Assembly (NCBI GenBank): GCA_036654795.1
Contig: JAVVRI010000031.1
Span: 1-21,427 of the forward strand
Length of the DNA: 21,427 nt
Source of the DNA: JAVVRI01 sp036654795
Lineage (GTDB): Bacteria; Bacteroidota; Bacteroidia; Bacteroidales; Tannerellaceae
Direction of reading: 5' to 3'
A program made the translations under genes and the position numbers. Positions 8,203-17,085 of the stretch are shown here, piece after piece; positions within the stretch are counted from its first letter, which is position 1; each line of letters starts with the position of its first letter. A model generated the notes under the pieces. That model was not told where the DNA came from, did not search any database, and saw only the letters and a list, made by a program, of their open reading frames with translations.

Positions 8203-10746
8203 TTATAACTTTATTGATTGTTTATTACCTTCTTTTAAATTGAAGCTATTAAGACTAATTTCTTTTTTATTTCCTACATATAACTTTTTAAGTTTTAAAG
8301 ATCCTTTAATCACTTCAATTATAATATTAGAATTTGAAACCGTACAGCGTCCCCATGCATATCCATTACTCCAGAAATAAGATCCGGGAGTAGCAGTTAT
8401 ATGCATATAATGATCCACACCCGAATACTGGAATTCACTCATAGCAATGACTGCTGCCCAACTTGCCATTGAACGAGCATAATGATGTCCACATTCTGAT
8501 TCTGTAAAAGGGTTACGTTTAGCTCCATCATGCCGATCTCGAATAGCACGAATACATGTCAGAGCATCATTACTCATCCCCTCGTACATCATTTCTACAG
8601 CAGCACAATATTCGAAACCAGTCATTACTTCAGCAAAGTAAGGAAATGGTACTTCCAATCTTCCTTTTGGCCAAGAGGCCATTAATAAACCAGCTTCGTT
8701 ATCCATAACATAGGAACGCATATTATTAAAATGACGGCTAAAATCGGCTACATAATTGTATTTCATAATATTTTTCATTGTGGTCTGAATATGATTTTTA
8801 TTTCCTAAATAGCCTAGTCCACAGATATGAGCCATGTATTGCCCTACTAATTGATCTACCAAACATCCCTGGCCTAACTGAAAATCAGGTGTTTTCACAT
8901 TCGGATCTTTCATATTTAAAAAAGCGAATGATTCTGGATCAGTTATTTTCTGTTCATAATATTCACCATTGAACAAATTAGTATCCATCCATAGACTACC
9001 TCGGACAAATAAATCATTGCATTTACTTGCAAAAGATTTATCCTTCATGGCTATTGCCATTTTTTCAGCAGCTTTAAGAGCACCCATATACCAGAAGCCC
9101 ATTTGTGGATTTGGTCCAAAATAATTTACATCCATAGTGTTGTGTTGCGAGCCCTCCATAACACCATCCTGATTACCATCCCATCCTTTTTCCGTCCAAG
9201 CATAAGCAAGAACCTTTTTAATTTGTTGCCAATTAGTTTTCAGGAAATCTTCATCACCAGATAATTGCCATTCTCGATACATCTTCATAATACAGCCCAT
9301 CTGTCCATCTGCAGCAGCACTATTTCCTGTACTAGCTTCGGAAAGAGGAAGAGAAGCTCTGAAATTCATCAATCCGTTTTCTTTTGTTGCATAATTAAAC
9401 TCCACATCACGCATTGTTTTGGCTAATTCACCAAACAGAAATGGAGTAGCTACTTCATAGTTCCAGACATGAGTACAGGAACCAGCGCACGAACCAAAAC
9501 GGTCCATAACTCCTTCCCACCCCATGAGATGTCCGTCAGGCAAACGAAAAACAGTTTGTGAACGTAGTGTTGCTAAATTAAAAAGAGCTGCTTCTTTCAC
9601 TTCTTTGGGATAAGAACTAGTCAAAAAAGCATTTACAAACAAAAGTGTTTTATTTTCTAATTCAGGTATTTGCGGAATAATAGCCACTGCTGATTTCCAA
9701 GCATCTGGATATTGTGCACTGTAATAATTACCAACAACTGATTCAGACCATGCTTTACGATTCGGAAAATTCCAAGTAATAAAGAAAGTGAAATTTTCAA
9801 TGCTATGCGGAGCAATAGTTTTCTTCACAGCCAATGATGCCATCGGATCTTCATCTTCCGCTTTGCTACGTTCCTTTAAAAGCCCGTCTGTACTAAAATC
9901 ATCCCAAAAGTTCAGTATAGCATTATTCCAATTATCCGCTTTGGAAGTAGTCCTATAACTTACTTGACCTACTGTTTGTGTAGTGAGAGCTATCGTTCCG
10001 TAGGCAGGATCATCTTTTTCGACACCATCAGAGTAAAGATATATCCCTTTTAGTCCGTTAACTTCCCTATATTCATTCTTGTTATCCTTTACACCGATAG
10101 GTATATAATCACCTTTCCAGTCCGTACGAAACTTGCTACCATCCTTACCAATAAAATTTCGTAATGAACCACAGACAGCTACTTCCAATGGTTGTTCAGT
10201 CAGATTAGTTACTTCGTACGAAAGAACAGCTATTGGCAATCCACTTGCATCAGCCTCTCCAGGAATTAAAGGATTAAAACCTTTTATAGTGACTTTCATA
10301 GGTAACTCTTTATCTGAAAGATGTACCTGTCCAAATGGATAAGCCGCATCAAATGAGGCATTGGCAAAACGTGGCATGCCATGATGATTGACAGGACGAC
10401 CTTCATAATGCATATATTCCTGTGAATAAAGTGCCCCAGCTAGTAAATTCGTAGTAATAGCACCATTTTGAGGTTTAGCATAGATTGCAAAGAATGGAGC
10501 GTTATTCCCAGTTGTTACTGTACTATATTTTTTGGCAGGAACATTCATAATTTCCCAATCCCTCAGCTCTCCGCGTCCACCTAGTGATACGGTTCCTGTA
10601 CCGATACCACCTAAAGGCAAGGCTATCTGATATAAATGTTCTTGATCATATTGTTTTAACACAGGCCAATGACTAGGCTTCCATTCCTGTGCAGAAAGAC
10701 AAGCTGAAAAGAAACTTATGATAATAATTATTTTTATCTTATTCAT
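8203..10746 (-). CDS. GH116/DUF608-like glycosidase (GBA2-type fold), exported
   Basis: An 847-residue protein with a signal peptide (residues 1-19, ending ACLSA/Q). The N-terminal beta-sandwich (about 30-350) starts with IALPLGGIGTGTVSLGGRGELRDWE, like GBA2_N domains. The (alpha/alpha)6 barrel covers about 360-785. GH116 enzymes are retaining beta-glucosidases or related activities. QHNTMDVNYFGPNPQ (534-548) matches the acid/base segment (Asp539), and NPFTESECGHHYARSMASW (745-763) matches the substrate-binding region with an arginine. However, the nucleophile segment that reads LEGxEYxxYNT in characterised members reads CAGSCTHVWNY (420-430) here, with no glutamate at either Glu position; Glu431 is close by. 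It may have a different mechanism or substrate. It follows susD after a hairpin and is coupled to the RbsD-like gene. Confidence 0.8.
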   Translation of the reverse strand: MNKIKIIIIISFFSACLSAQEWKPSHWPVLKQYDQEHLYQIALPLGGIGTGTVSLGGRGELRDWEIMNVPAKKYSTVTTGNNAPFFAIYAKPQNGAITTNLLAGALYSQEYMHYEGRPVNHHGMPRFANASFDAAYPFGQVHLSDKELPMKVTIKGFNPLIPGEADASGLPIAVLSYEVTNLTEQPLEVAVCGSLRNFIGKDGSKFRTDWKGDYIPIGVKDNKNEYREVNGLKGIYLYSDGVEKDDPAYGTIALTTQTVGQVSYRTTSKADNWNNAILNFWDDFSTDGLLKERSKAEDEDPMASLAVKKTIAPHSIENFTFFITWNFPNRKAWSESVVGNYYSAQYPDAWKSAVAIIPQIPELENKTLLFVNAFLTSSYPKEVKEAALFNLATLRSQTVFRLPDGHLMGWEGVMDRFGSCAGSCTHVWNYEVATPFLFGELAKTMRDVEFNYATKENGLMNFRASLPLSEASTGNSAAADGQMGCIMKMYREWQLSGDEDFLKTNWQQIKKVLAYAWTEKGWDGNQDGVMEGSQHNTMDVNYFGPNPQMGFWYMGALKAAEKMAIAMKDKSFASKCNDLFVRGSLWMDTNLFNGEYYEQKITDPESFAFLNMKDPNVKTPDFQLGQGCLVDQLVGQYMAHICGLGYLGNKNHIQTTMKNIMKYNYVADFSRHFNNMRSYVMDNEAGLLMASWPKGRLEVPFPYFAEVMTGFEYCAAVEMMYEGMSNDALTCIRAIRDRHDGAKRNPFTESECGHHYARSMASWAAVIAMSEFQYSGVDHYMHITATPGSYFWSNGYAWGRCTVSNSNIIIEVIKGSLKLKKLYVGNKKEISLNSFNLKEGNKQSIKL

Positions 10747-10776
10747 GTACGAATTTGTTTTAATTAAATAAAAGAC

Positions 10777-10820
10777 AAAAGAACCGATACAGGTTATTCT
10801 TATGCATGTACCGGCTCTTT
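10777..10820 (-). terminator. Hairpin with T-tract between susD and the GH116-like gene
   Basis: The arms 10780-10791 and 10807-10818 pair over 12 bases, two of them G-U wobbles on the minus-strand RNA, with a 15-base loop. The minus strand continues TTTTGTCTTTTATTT. It lies just after the susD stop and could attenuate read-through or act as a processing site that protects susCD mRNA. Confidence 0.6.
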
Positions 10821-10833
10821 ATCTAATAATTTG

Positions 10834-12465
10834 TTACCAGTTTGGATTTTGCGTTAAATTAGGATTACTATCTCTTGCATTCTGTGGAATTGGCCATAAA
10901 TAATGCTTAGCAGGATCAAATGTTCGATTTTGTCCTAAAAATTTCTCCTGAGTATAATCTCCAATGGCTGTTTTTTCATCTTTATTGATACCGTAGCCAG
11001 GTTCATTCAAGACCTTCTCAGCTATTTTCCATCGAAGAATATCGAAATAACGTTTGTGTTCTCCAACAAATTCGTGCTGTCTTTCCGAACGGATAATCTC
11101 TCTTATTTTCTCTTGATTACTCATTTGTTGTTCTATACCCGGTAAATTTGCACGTTTCCGTACCTTATTTACATTTTCTGCAATCTTGGTATTTCCTGGA
11201 TTGTATTCATTAAGAGCCTCAGCTTGAATAAGCAAGACTTCAGCATATCGATATAGACTAAAGTTTGTCCATGAAGCATCAGGTTTTGTCAACTGTAGAT
11301 CGTTATATTTAAGATACATAAATCCCGTAATACCACCACCCTCATTATTAATTCGTTCAGGTTTGTTATAAGAGGGATGAGGCATATAAGGTTCTAGTTT
11401 TCCGTTTGGACGCAAGCATTCATATCCTGGTAAGAAAAATGTTATTTTCAAACGACTATCTCTATTTTCCCATGGATTACTCATATCATATAACGGAGAA
11501 TCATGAATCGATAAACCATCAGTCATTTCATAAGAATCTACAAGTTGGCGGGTAGGGCAAAAACTAGCCCATCCTTGTCCTGTAACACCTGTTCCTGCAG
11601 GGGAACAAAGGATAGGTAACATATGCGTTATCTCATCTTCTTTATACTGTTTGGCCAAGATCACTTCTTTATTATTATTATTAGCTTCTGATTTAAATAT
11701 GTAGGCAAAGTCATCTTCCAAATCGTATAGATTCAAGTCAATTACCTTTTGCGCAGCATCGGCAGCCTCTTTCCATAGTTCTTGTGCGTCTTGTCCTACA
11801 TGAAATTTCTTATAGCTAGCCATATCTAAGTATATATCAGCTTTCAGCGTCAATGCTGCTCCTTTAGTAATACGTCCGATATTATTTCCACTATATGTTT
11901 CCGGCAAATAGTCTATTGCCTTATTCACATTTTCTAGCACATAATTAAGCACGTCTTGTTTTGACGATCTAGGTAATGCCGCGTCATCCAAGCTAATCGG
12001 TTTTTCCTTTATTAAAGGAATATCACCAAAATGTCGTGTCATTCTATAATATTTCAAAGCCAAGACAAAACGCGCTTCACCTTCAAAACGTTGTTTTTTT
12101 ACTTGATCAATACTCATACTATTTAATTTGTCAAGATAATAAAGTATTCTGTATATATCATCATACTTCCATTCCTCTTTCAAATAACCGGTTGCTGCAT
12201 TATGAATGCCTTGGCAGATGTATCCTAATCCGTTTTCGCCCCAAGCATTTGTCATTAATGAATTATCACTTTCGCAATCTCTCCAGAAATCACGTTCTCC
12301 TGGCAGTAAAGGATATAAAGCATTCACGCCTTTTTCGGCATCAGCTTCCGTTTTCCAAAATGTATTTTCCGAACCTTGTGAGAGTGGATCTCTGTCTAAA
12401 AAGTCGGAACAGCTACTCAGAACAAGAGCAGTTATAAGTAAAATATAAAGGCTATATTGTTTCAT
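10834..12465 (-). CDS. susD: SusD/RagB-family glycan-binding lipoprotein
   Basis: A 543-residue SusD-like surface lipoprotein that caps the SusC barrel and binds the incoming glycan. It has a lipoprotein signal with a clean lipobox (LSSC, Cys19) followed by SDFLDRDPLS, a typical SusD start. TPR-type helices fill the N-terminal half (SusD-like_3 region, with KYYRMTRHFGDIPL at about 138-151), and the C-terminal RagB/SusD domain ends with the characteristic YLWPIPQNARDSNPNLTQNPNW. It starts 6 bases after the susC stop, so the pair is co-translated. Ligand is not predictable from sequence; the neighbouring fucosidases and sulfatases suggest a fucosylated, sulfated glycan. Base composition is very AT-rich (16 of 60 G/C at 12001-12060). 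Confidence 0.94.
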   Translation of the reverse strand: MKQYSLYILLITALVLSSCSDFLDRDPLSQGSENTFWKTEADAEKGVNALYPLLPGERDFWRDCESDNSLMTNAWGENGLGYICQGIHNAATGYLKEEWKYDDIYRILYYLDKLNSMSIDQVKKQRFEGEARFVLALKYYRMTRHFGDIPLIKEKPISLDDAALPRSSKQDVLNYVLENVNKAIDYLPETYSGNNIGRITKGAALTLKADIYLDMASYKKFHVGQDAQELWKEAADAAQKVIDLNLYDLEDDFAYIFKSEANNNNKEVILAKQYKEDEITHMLPILCSPAGTGVTGQGWASFCPTRQLVDSYEMTDGLSIHDSPLYDMSNPWENRDSRLKITFFLPGYECLRPNGKLEPYMPHPSYNKPERINNEGGGITGFMYLKYNDLQLTKPDASWTNFSLYRYAEVLLIQAEALNEYNPGNTKIAENVNKVRKRANLPGIEQQMSNQEKIREIIRSERQHEFVGEHKRYFDILRWKIAEKVLNEPGYGINKDEKTAIGDYTQEKFLGQNRTFDPAKHYLWPIPQNARDSNPNLTQNPNW

Positions 12466-12471
12466 AATATA

Positions 12472-15400
12472 TTAAAATTGAAGATTTAAACCCAAAGAAA
12501 AAGTTCTTGATAATGGATACCAACCACCTTCTGGATCAAAGCCATCATACCCGGATATTGTTGCTAAGTTTTGCCCGGATAGATAAACTCTCAGATATTT
12601 GATATTGATTTTTTCCAGCATCGTTTTAGGTATACTATAACCTATTTGAATATTTTGAATTTTCAAATAATCAGCTTTACGCAACCAGTAATCATTGTAT
12701 TGAGTATCATTAGATGTGTTTGTTAAAGTCAATCGAGGATAAGACGCCCCATGATTTGTTTCACTCCAAGCATCCATGTGCATAGGACGTGCATTTTGAG
12801 ACAAATAAAATGCCCATCCTTCGTATCCACTAATATACCTTTTTGTATTTAACTTTCCATACATATTCATAGAGAAATCAATGTTCTTATATCCCAGATG
12901 AAAGTTTACTCCATAATTAATTGGTATTTTTTCGTTAAGGATCACACGGTCTTTACCATCAATAATGTTATCCTTATTTTGATCCTTAAATTTAATGTTA
13001 CCAGGGAGTACATTCCCTTGTTTAGCGTGTTCTTTTATCTCATCTACGTTCTGAAATAGACCTTCTGATTCATATCCATAAGGTAATTGATACTGATTGT
13101 TTAGATAAGTAACGTTATTACCTTCGATCCATTTATCAGATTCACCCATTTCAAGCACTTGGTTTTTAGAAAAACTGGCATTTACATCAATTCCCCATGA
13201 GAAATCCCCCTTACCATCATTGTATGATGTCAATAATTCCATTCCTTGATTTTTCATTTTTAGCAAATTAGACAAAGGAGCAGTCAAACCAAATTCAGTT
13301 GGAACAGGAGGAGTATATAAAATATCAGTCCTCATATTATTGAAATAATCAATCGATAATTTAATCTTCTGGTTTAATATTCCAAAGTCGATACCAATAT
13401 TGGTCAATTGTGAAACCTCCCAGGTAATATTTTGGTTAATTGCTACGTTATTATAGGCACCTCCCACCAGATTATTATTGAAGGCATAGATTTTAGGATC
13501 ATAGGCCAATACTTGTGCCGTTGGGTAATAACCTACTTTTTCGGCATCTCCAAGTTCGCCCCATGAGGCTCTTAGTTTTAACTCTGATAGCCAAGTAACA
13601 GCATCCATGAAATTTTCCCGTTGGATATTCCAACCAGCTGAAAAAGAAGGGAAAATGCCCCATCTATGCCCTTTTGCAAAACGGGAAGATCCATCAGCTC
13701 TTATATTAGCTTCAAATAAATATTTACCGTTATAATCATAATTGACACGTCCAAACCATGACTGAATAGCTACATCTTGAGCATACTCTTTGTTATTATC
13801 ATCCGTATTATTACTACCATTTTGTTTATTACTACTACCTGTTCCTAACACATCAATATTATCAAAAGGCATATTATCTCGCGAAGCCCAAAATCCGTCC
13901 ATCTTATAATATTCTTGAGAATATCCTGCTAGAACTTTAATGTTATGTTTTTTCGCTAATTGAAAAGCATAATCGGAAGTAAATTGTAGTTGTGTTCTGT
14001 AACTATATGTATTCTGATCCTTCAGAGATGAAACCAAATTTTCAGTTTTAGCCATATTCCCATCTGCATCATAGAGGGAATATGTACTCACCCTTTTTTT
14101 CGAGGTCATATCGTGTGTTGATGAAGATACATTCCCTCGAATATTCCAATCTTTTAATGGAGAATAGGTAACGTCAAAGATAGCTAACATCTCTTTATGT
14201 CGTTCCTTTTGATATCCTCCTTCATTAACCCCTGCAATAGGGTTACCAGCCATGGAAGAGCCAACTCCATATAATCCATTTTGCTCTTTGATAAAAGTGA
14301 TAGGAGAGATACGACTGGTTTGAGACTGCCATAATTCAACCCCTCCATTAGGCGTTTTTATATTTGTCTGTGTATATTGTACATTTATACGCGCCTGCAA
14401 ATTTTTCAGTATCTGAAAACTCAGATCTGGTTTAAATATAAGGCGATTATATTTATTGTTAGGTAATGTTCCGTCTTGGTAATCGTTAGAAACAGAGACC
14501 CGATAAGTGATTGACTTTTCTTTACCCGACAATGCGATATGAGTGTTATTAATCACTGTGTTTTTTTTGTATATTTCTTTGTACCATTGGTTGTCGGCAT
14601 ATTTCCCGGCTTTTAAATCCTGAAGACCTTGTGTTCCAAAGAAAGCATCCTTGCCATCATTAATCATCGCTTCATCATATAAACGCATATAATCTTCAGA
14701 TCCAACAAAATCAAGTTTAAACTGCGGACTTTGCATACCTATATTAGTAGAAAATTCCACAATAGGACGATCAGAAGCCTTTGCTGTTTTTGTGGTGATC
14801 AATATGACACCATTAGCGGCGCGTGAACCGTAGATAGAAGCGGATGCTGCATCTTTTAATACTGATATACTTTCTACGTCATTTGGATTTAATGTATGCA
14901 TATTTCCAGGTATTCCGTCAATAAGAATCAACACGCCAGAACTGTTCCCGATTGTTGAAGTTCCACGAATACTGATATTTGCAGCTGAACCTACCGCACC
15001 ACTACCTTTACTGACAACCAGACCAGGAACACTTCCTGCCAACAGTTCCTGTACATTAGTTACTGGGCGCGATTTCAATACTTCTTCCGTCTTTATCGTT
15101 CCAATTGATCCGGTCAAATTCACTTTCTTTTGTGTACCAAAACCTACGACTACAACTTCTTCCAAAGCTAGAGAATCCTCTTTAAGAGCAATCTTCAAGA
15201 CAGACTGATTTCCTAATTTTACTTCTTGTGGTGTGTAGCCAATATAGGAAATGAGCAAGATAGAATTACTCAATACATCTAGGCTAAACCGCCCATCCAT
15301 ATCAGTAATGGTACCTATTGTAGTTCCTTTAATGGAAACATTCGCTCCGATAATCGGCTCACCCAAATTATCAGTTACAACACCAGTAACCTTTTTATCA

Positions 15401-15804
15401 GATTGCTGAGCGACACCAAATTTATTTGTGTTTTCTTTTTTTGATAGCAATATATAATCCTTATCGAACTCGTAATTGATATCAGTGTTTTCAAATGCAA
15501 TATTCAAAAAAGAAGTGACTTTTCCTGACTTATTAGAAATGTGAATCAAACGTTCTGTGTTAACCTCCTGATTTCTGAACACAACTAGATAATCCGTTTG
15601 TTTTTCTATTTCAGAAATAAGCTGCCCGACAGATAATGCTTCCGCGTCAAGTTTTATGACTGCATTTTGTGCTTTTGTATTCGTTGCCATGAGCTGGAGG
15701 GCGCATACAAAGAGCATAATGAATGATAGTTTCATGATTCTAAAATAATCTTTAAAGTGGTTATCTTGTACAATAAAGAGTCGCAACAAAGTTTTTATTT
15801 TCAT
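12472..15804 (-). CDS. susC: SusC/RagA TonB-dependent transporter with STN signalling domain
   Basis: A 1110-residue outer-membrane transporter. The signal peptide is best seen from Met24 (MKLSFIMLFVCALQLMATNTKAQ), so the start may be Met24 (15735) rather than Met1 (15804); both leaders are A/T-rich and I keep the longer frame with this caveat. Domains: STN (about 47-122), carboxypeptidase-regulatory-like beta-sandwich (about 138-208, VTGVVTDNLGEPIIGANVSI), the EEVVVVGFG segment (215-223), plug (about 225-340, with SIRGTST, LILIDGIPG and SVLKDAASASIYGSRAANG), then the 22-strand barrel ending in LGLNLQF. The STN domain marks the subset of SusC proteins that signal to a FecR anti-sigma factor, which is encoded just upstream. 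No TAnnTTTG box occurs on the coding strand of the 149-base leader gap, fitting ECF-dependent transcription. Confidence 0.95.
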   Translation of the reverse strand: MKIKTLLRLFIVQDNHFKDYFRIMKLSFIMLFVCALQLMATNTKAQNAVIKLDAEALSVGQLISEIEKQTDYLVVFRNQEVNTERLIHISNKSGKVTSFLNIAFENTDINYEFDKDYILLSKKENTNKFGVAQQSDKKVTGVVTDNLGEPIIGANVSIKGTTIGTITDMDGRFSLDVLSNSILLISYIGYTPQEVKLGNQSVLKIALKEDSLALEEVVVVGFGTQKKVNLTGSIGTIKTEEVLKSRPVTNVQELLAGSVPGLVVSKGSGAVGSAANISIRGTSTIGNSSGVLILIDGIPGNMHTLNPNDVESISVLKDAASASIYGSRAANGVILITTKTAKASDRPIVEFSTNIGMQSPQFKLDFVGSEDYMRLYDEAMINDGKDAFFGTQGLQDLKAGKYADNQWYKEIYKKNTVINNTHIALSGKEKSITYRVSVSNDYQDGTLPNNKYNRLIFKPDLSFQILKNLQARINVQYTQTNIKTPNGGVELWQSQTSRISPITFIKEQNGLYGVGSSMAGNPIAGVNEGGYQKERHKEMLAIFDVTYSPLKDWNIRGNVSSSTHDMTSKKRVSTYSLYDADGNMAKTENLVSSLKDQNTYSYRTQLQFTSDYAFQLAKKHNIKVLAGYSQEYYKMDGFWASRDNMPFDNIDVLGTGSSNKQNGSNNTDDNNKEYAQDVAIQSWFGRVNYDYNGKYLFEANIRADGSSRFAKGHRWGIFPSFSAGWNIQRENFMDAVTWLSELKLRASWGELGDAEKVGYYPTAQVLAYDPKIYAFNNNLVGGAYNNVAINQNITWEVSQLTNIGIDFGILNQKIKLSIDYFNNMRTDILYTPPVPTEFGLTAPLSNLLKMKNQGMELLTSYNDGKGDFSWGIDVNASFSKNQVLEMGESDKWIEGNNVTYLNNQYQLPYGYESEGLFQNVDEIKEHAKQGNVLPGNIKFKDQNKDNIIDGKDRVILNEKIPINYGVNFHLGYKNIDFSMNMYGKLNTKRYISGYEGWAFYLSQNARPMHMDAWSETNHGASYPRLTLTNTSNDTQYNDYWLRKADYLKIQNIQIGYSIPKTMLEKINIKYLRVYLSGQNLATISGYDGFDPEGGWYPLSRTFSLGLNLQF

Positions 15805-15811
15805 ATCTTTG
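15804..15811 (+). promoter_or_regulatory. Perfect Bacteroidales -7 box (TATCTTTG) opposite the susC start
   Basis: TATCTTTG matches TAnnTTTG exactly on the plus strand, opposite the susC start codon. No TTTG-like -33 element is visible at the usual 19-21 base spacing, which weakens the call. It would start a short transcript running to the plus-strand terminator at 15867-15903. Confidence 0.4.
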
Positions 15812-15815
15812 CTAA

Positions 15816-15903
15816 ATGTTAAGTGAATACTAAAAATCCAATACTTGGTGTTTACTTATCCTTTCAGACGGCGGATGTTCGAGCATCTGCCGTCGTCGTT
15901 TTT
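15816..15903 (+). ncRNA. Candidate antisense small RNA to the susC leader
   Basis: No protein is encoded here. The interval lies between a perfect -7 box (15804-15811) and a strong plus-strand intrinsic terminator (stem 15867-15894, T-run 15899-15903), although both flanking genes are on the minus strand. A terminator in that direction has no other obvious user. The predicted RNA is about 88 nt and fully complementary to the susC 5' leader. I recall that cis-antisense RNAs at this position, between an anti-sigma gene and susC, repress PULs in Bacteroides (the DonS type in B. fragilis). Start position is estimated. Confidence 0.42.
15867..15903 (+). terminator. Plus-strand intrinsic terminator between fecR and susC
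   Basis: GACGGCGGATG (15867-15877) pairs with CATCTGCCGTC (15884-15894) over 11 bp with one G-U wobble and a 6-base loop, followed after four bases by TTTTT (15899-15903). On the minus strand the same hairpin is not followed by T, so it is oriented against the flanking genes. Confidence 0.65.
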
Positions 15904-15953
15904 ATACGAAACGTTTATGTCATAGGCATTCTGTTTTTTAGGTTTAATACGCG

Positions 15954-16925
15954 TTAATTACTTAATGTATAGACGTTGTTTTCTTCATCTTTTGCTAACT
16001 TAAATTTGTGGATCTTGCCGATCATGTGCAGGATCTCGTCAATGCCGTCTCGCTGGCGGAACTTACCGGTGTACTCCCATTGATAGATCGAAGGGTCTTT
16101 CACGACAAACTTCACGTCATAATAAAGCTCTAGCTTTTTCAGTATATTGATCAGCAATTCGTTTTCGAAACTGTAGATACCCTCTTTCCAAAGGAAAGGC
16201 TGATTGCTCAGTATCGGTGTCACCTTCATACTGCCACCCTTTATCATAACCTGCTCGTTGGCAGACAAAACAACACCGGATGACTCTGCATGCCGAAAGT
16301 AGACTTGCAAGCGGCCTTCTATCAAACTGGTCTGAAGGTAGTCTTCCTCCAAGTAACTATATACGTTGAACTTGGTGCCTAGCACCTTCATGTCTACCCC
16401 TTGGGAAGAGACGATAAATGGTTTCTCTTTATTCTTGGCAACATCGAAGAAGGCTTCTCCTTCAACACGTACCCGTCGCTCCTTTCCGGAGAAAAGGACG
16501 GGATAGGTCAAGGTGCTTTTGGCATTCAGCCAGACATCGGTTCCATCTTGCAATGTGAGTTTGACGTGCTGGCCGGCAGGGACGTGGAATGTATTGGTCA
16601 GACTAGCCAACTCTTGTGTTGACTGGTAACGGGCAAATTGGTAAGTAGACAGCACAAGCAACAAAACCGCTGCGGCGTAACTTGCTGCATGCCATAAGAT
16701 ACGATAGGCCTTCCGCTGCCGAAGGTTGCGAACAAAGCGGGCATATCCTCGTTTGTTTGCCTCCGGATCATTCATTGTGTCAGCGAGTGCCAGCAAAGCA
16801 TAGCTGTTTTTGTAGTCGATGAATACTTTTTGCCATTCATCATCCGCCTCAACCTGCTTTAGCAACGCTGCTTGTTCTGCTTTATCAAGTGCTCCTTGAA
16901 AGTATTTCTTTATTTGTTCTTCCAT
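15954..16925 (-). CDS. FecR-family anti-sigma factor
   Basis: A 323-residue inner-membrane anti-sigma factor. Residues 1-75 form the cytoplasmic sigma-binding part, a transmembrane helix lies at about 80-98, the periplasmic FecR domain covers about 112-212 (with GTDVWLNAKSTLTYP at 128-142 and RVEGEAFFDV at 153-162), and a DUF4974-type C-terminal domain covers about 248-322. It should sense the STN domain of the SusC protein encoded next and release an ECF sigma factor. The usual partner, an ECF sigma gene directly upstream, is absent: the upstream side is a 356-base intergenic region and then a divergent gene. A one-mismatch -7 box (TTCCTTTG on the minus strand, 16972-16979) is a weak promoter candidate. 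Composition (33 of 60 G/C at 16021-16080) is closer to the core genes than to susC. Confidence 0.93.
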   Translation of the reverse strand: MEEQIKKYFQGALDKAEQAALLKQVEADDEWQKVFIDYKNSYALLALADTMNDPEANKRGYARFVRNLRQRKAYRILWHAASYAAAVLLLVLSTYQFARYQSTQELASLTNTFHVPAGQHVKLTLQDGTDVWLNAKSTLTYPVLFSGKERRVRVEGEAFFDVAKNKEKPFIVSSQGVDMKVLGTKFNVYSYLEEDYLQTSLIEGRLQVYFRHAESSGVVLSANEQVMIKGGSMKVTPILSNQPFLWKEGIYSFENELLINILKKLELYYDVKFVVKDPSIYQWEYTGKFRQRDGIDEILHMIGKIHKFKLAKDEENNVYTLSN

Positions 16926-17085
16926 ATTTCATGCTTGTTATATAGTAAACACATCAAGAGGGAAAAACCACCAAAGGAATTTATACTTTTTTTTACGAAG
17001 TATGTTTAAACCGAAGCAACCAGCCGAACGTAAGGGCAAAGGCTGTCTAAATTTTGCACCATAGTTTCAGTAAAAAATATACCGG

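Noticed and set aside
15867..15903. Hairpin as a terminator of fecR on the minus strand
   Set aside because: Read on the minus strand the stem is followed by TGAAAGG rather than a T-run; the T-run exists only in the plus direction.
16972..16979. Promoter for fecR (TTCCTTTG on the minus strand)
   Set aside because: One mismatch to TAnnTTTG and no matching -33 element; too weak to list as a feature.
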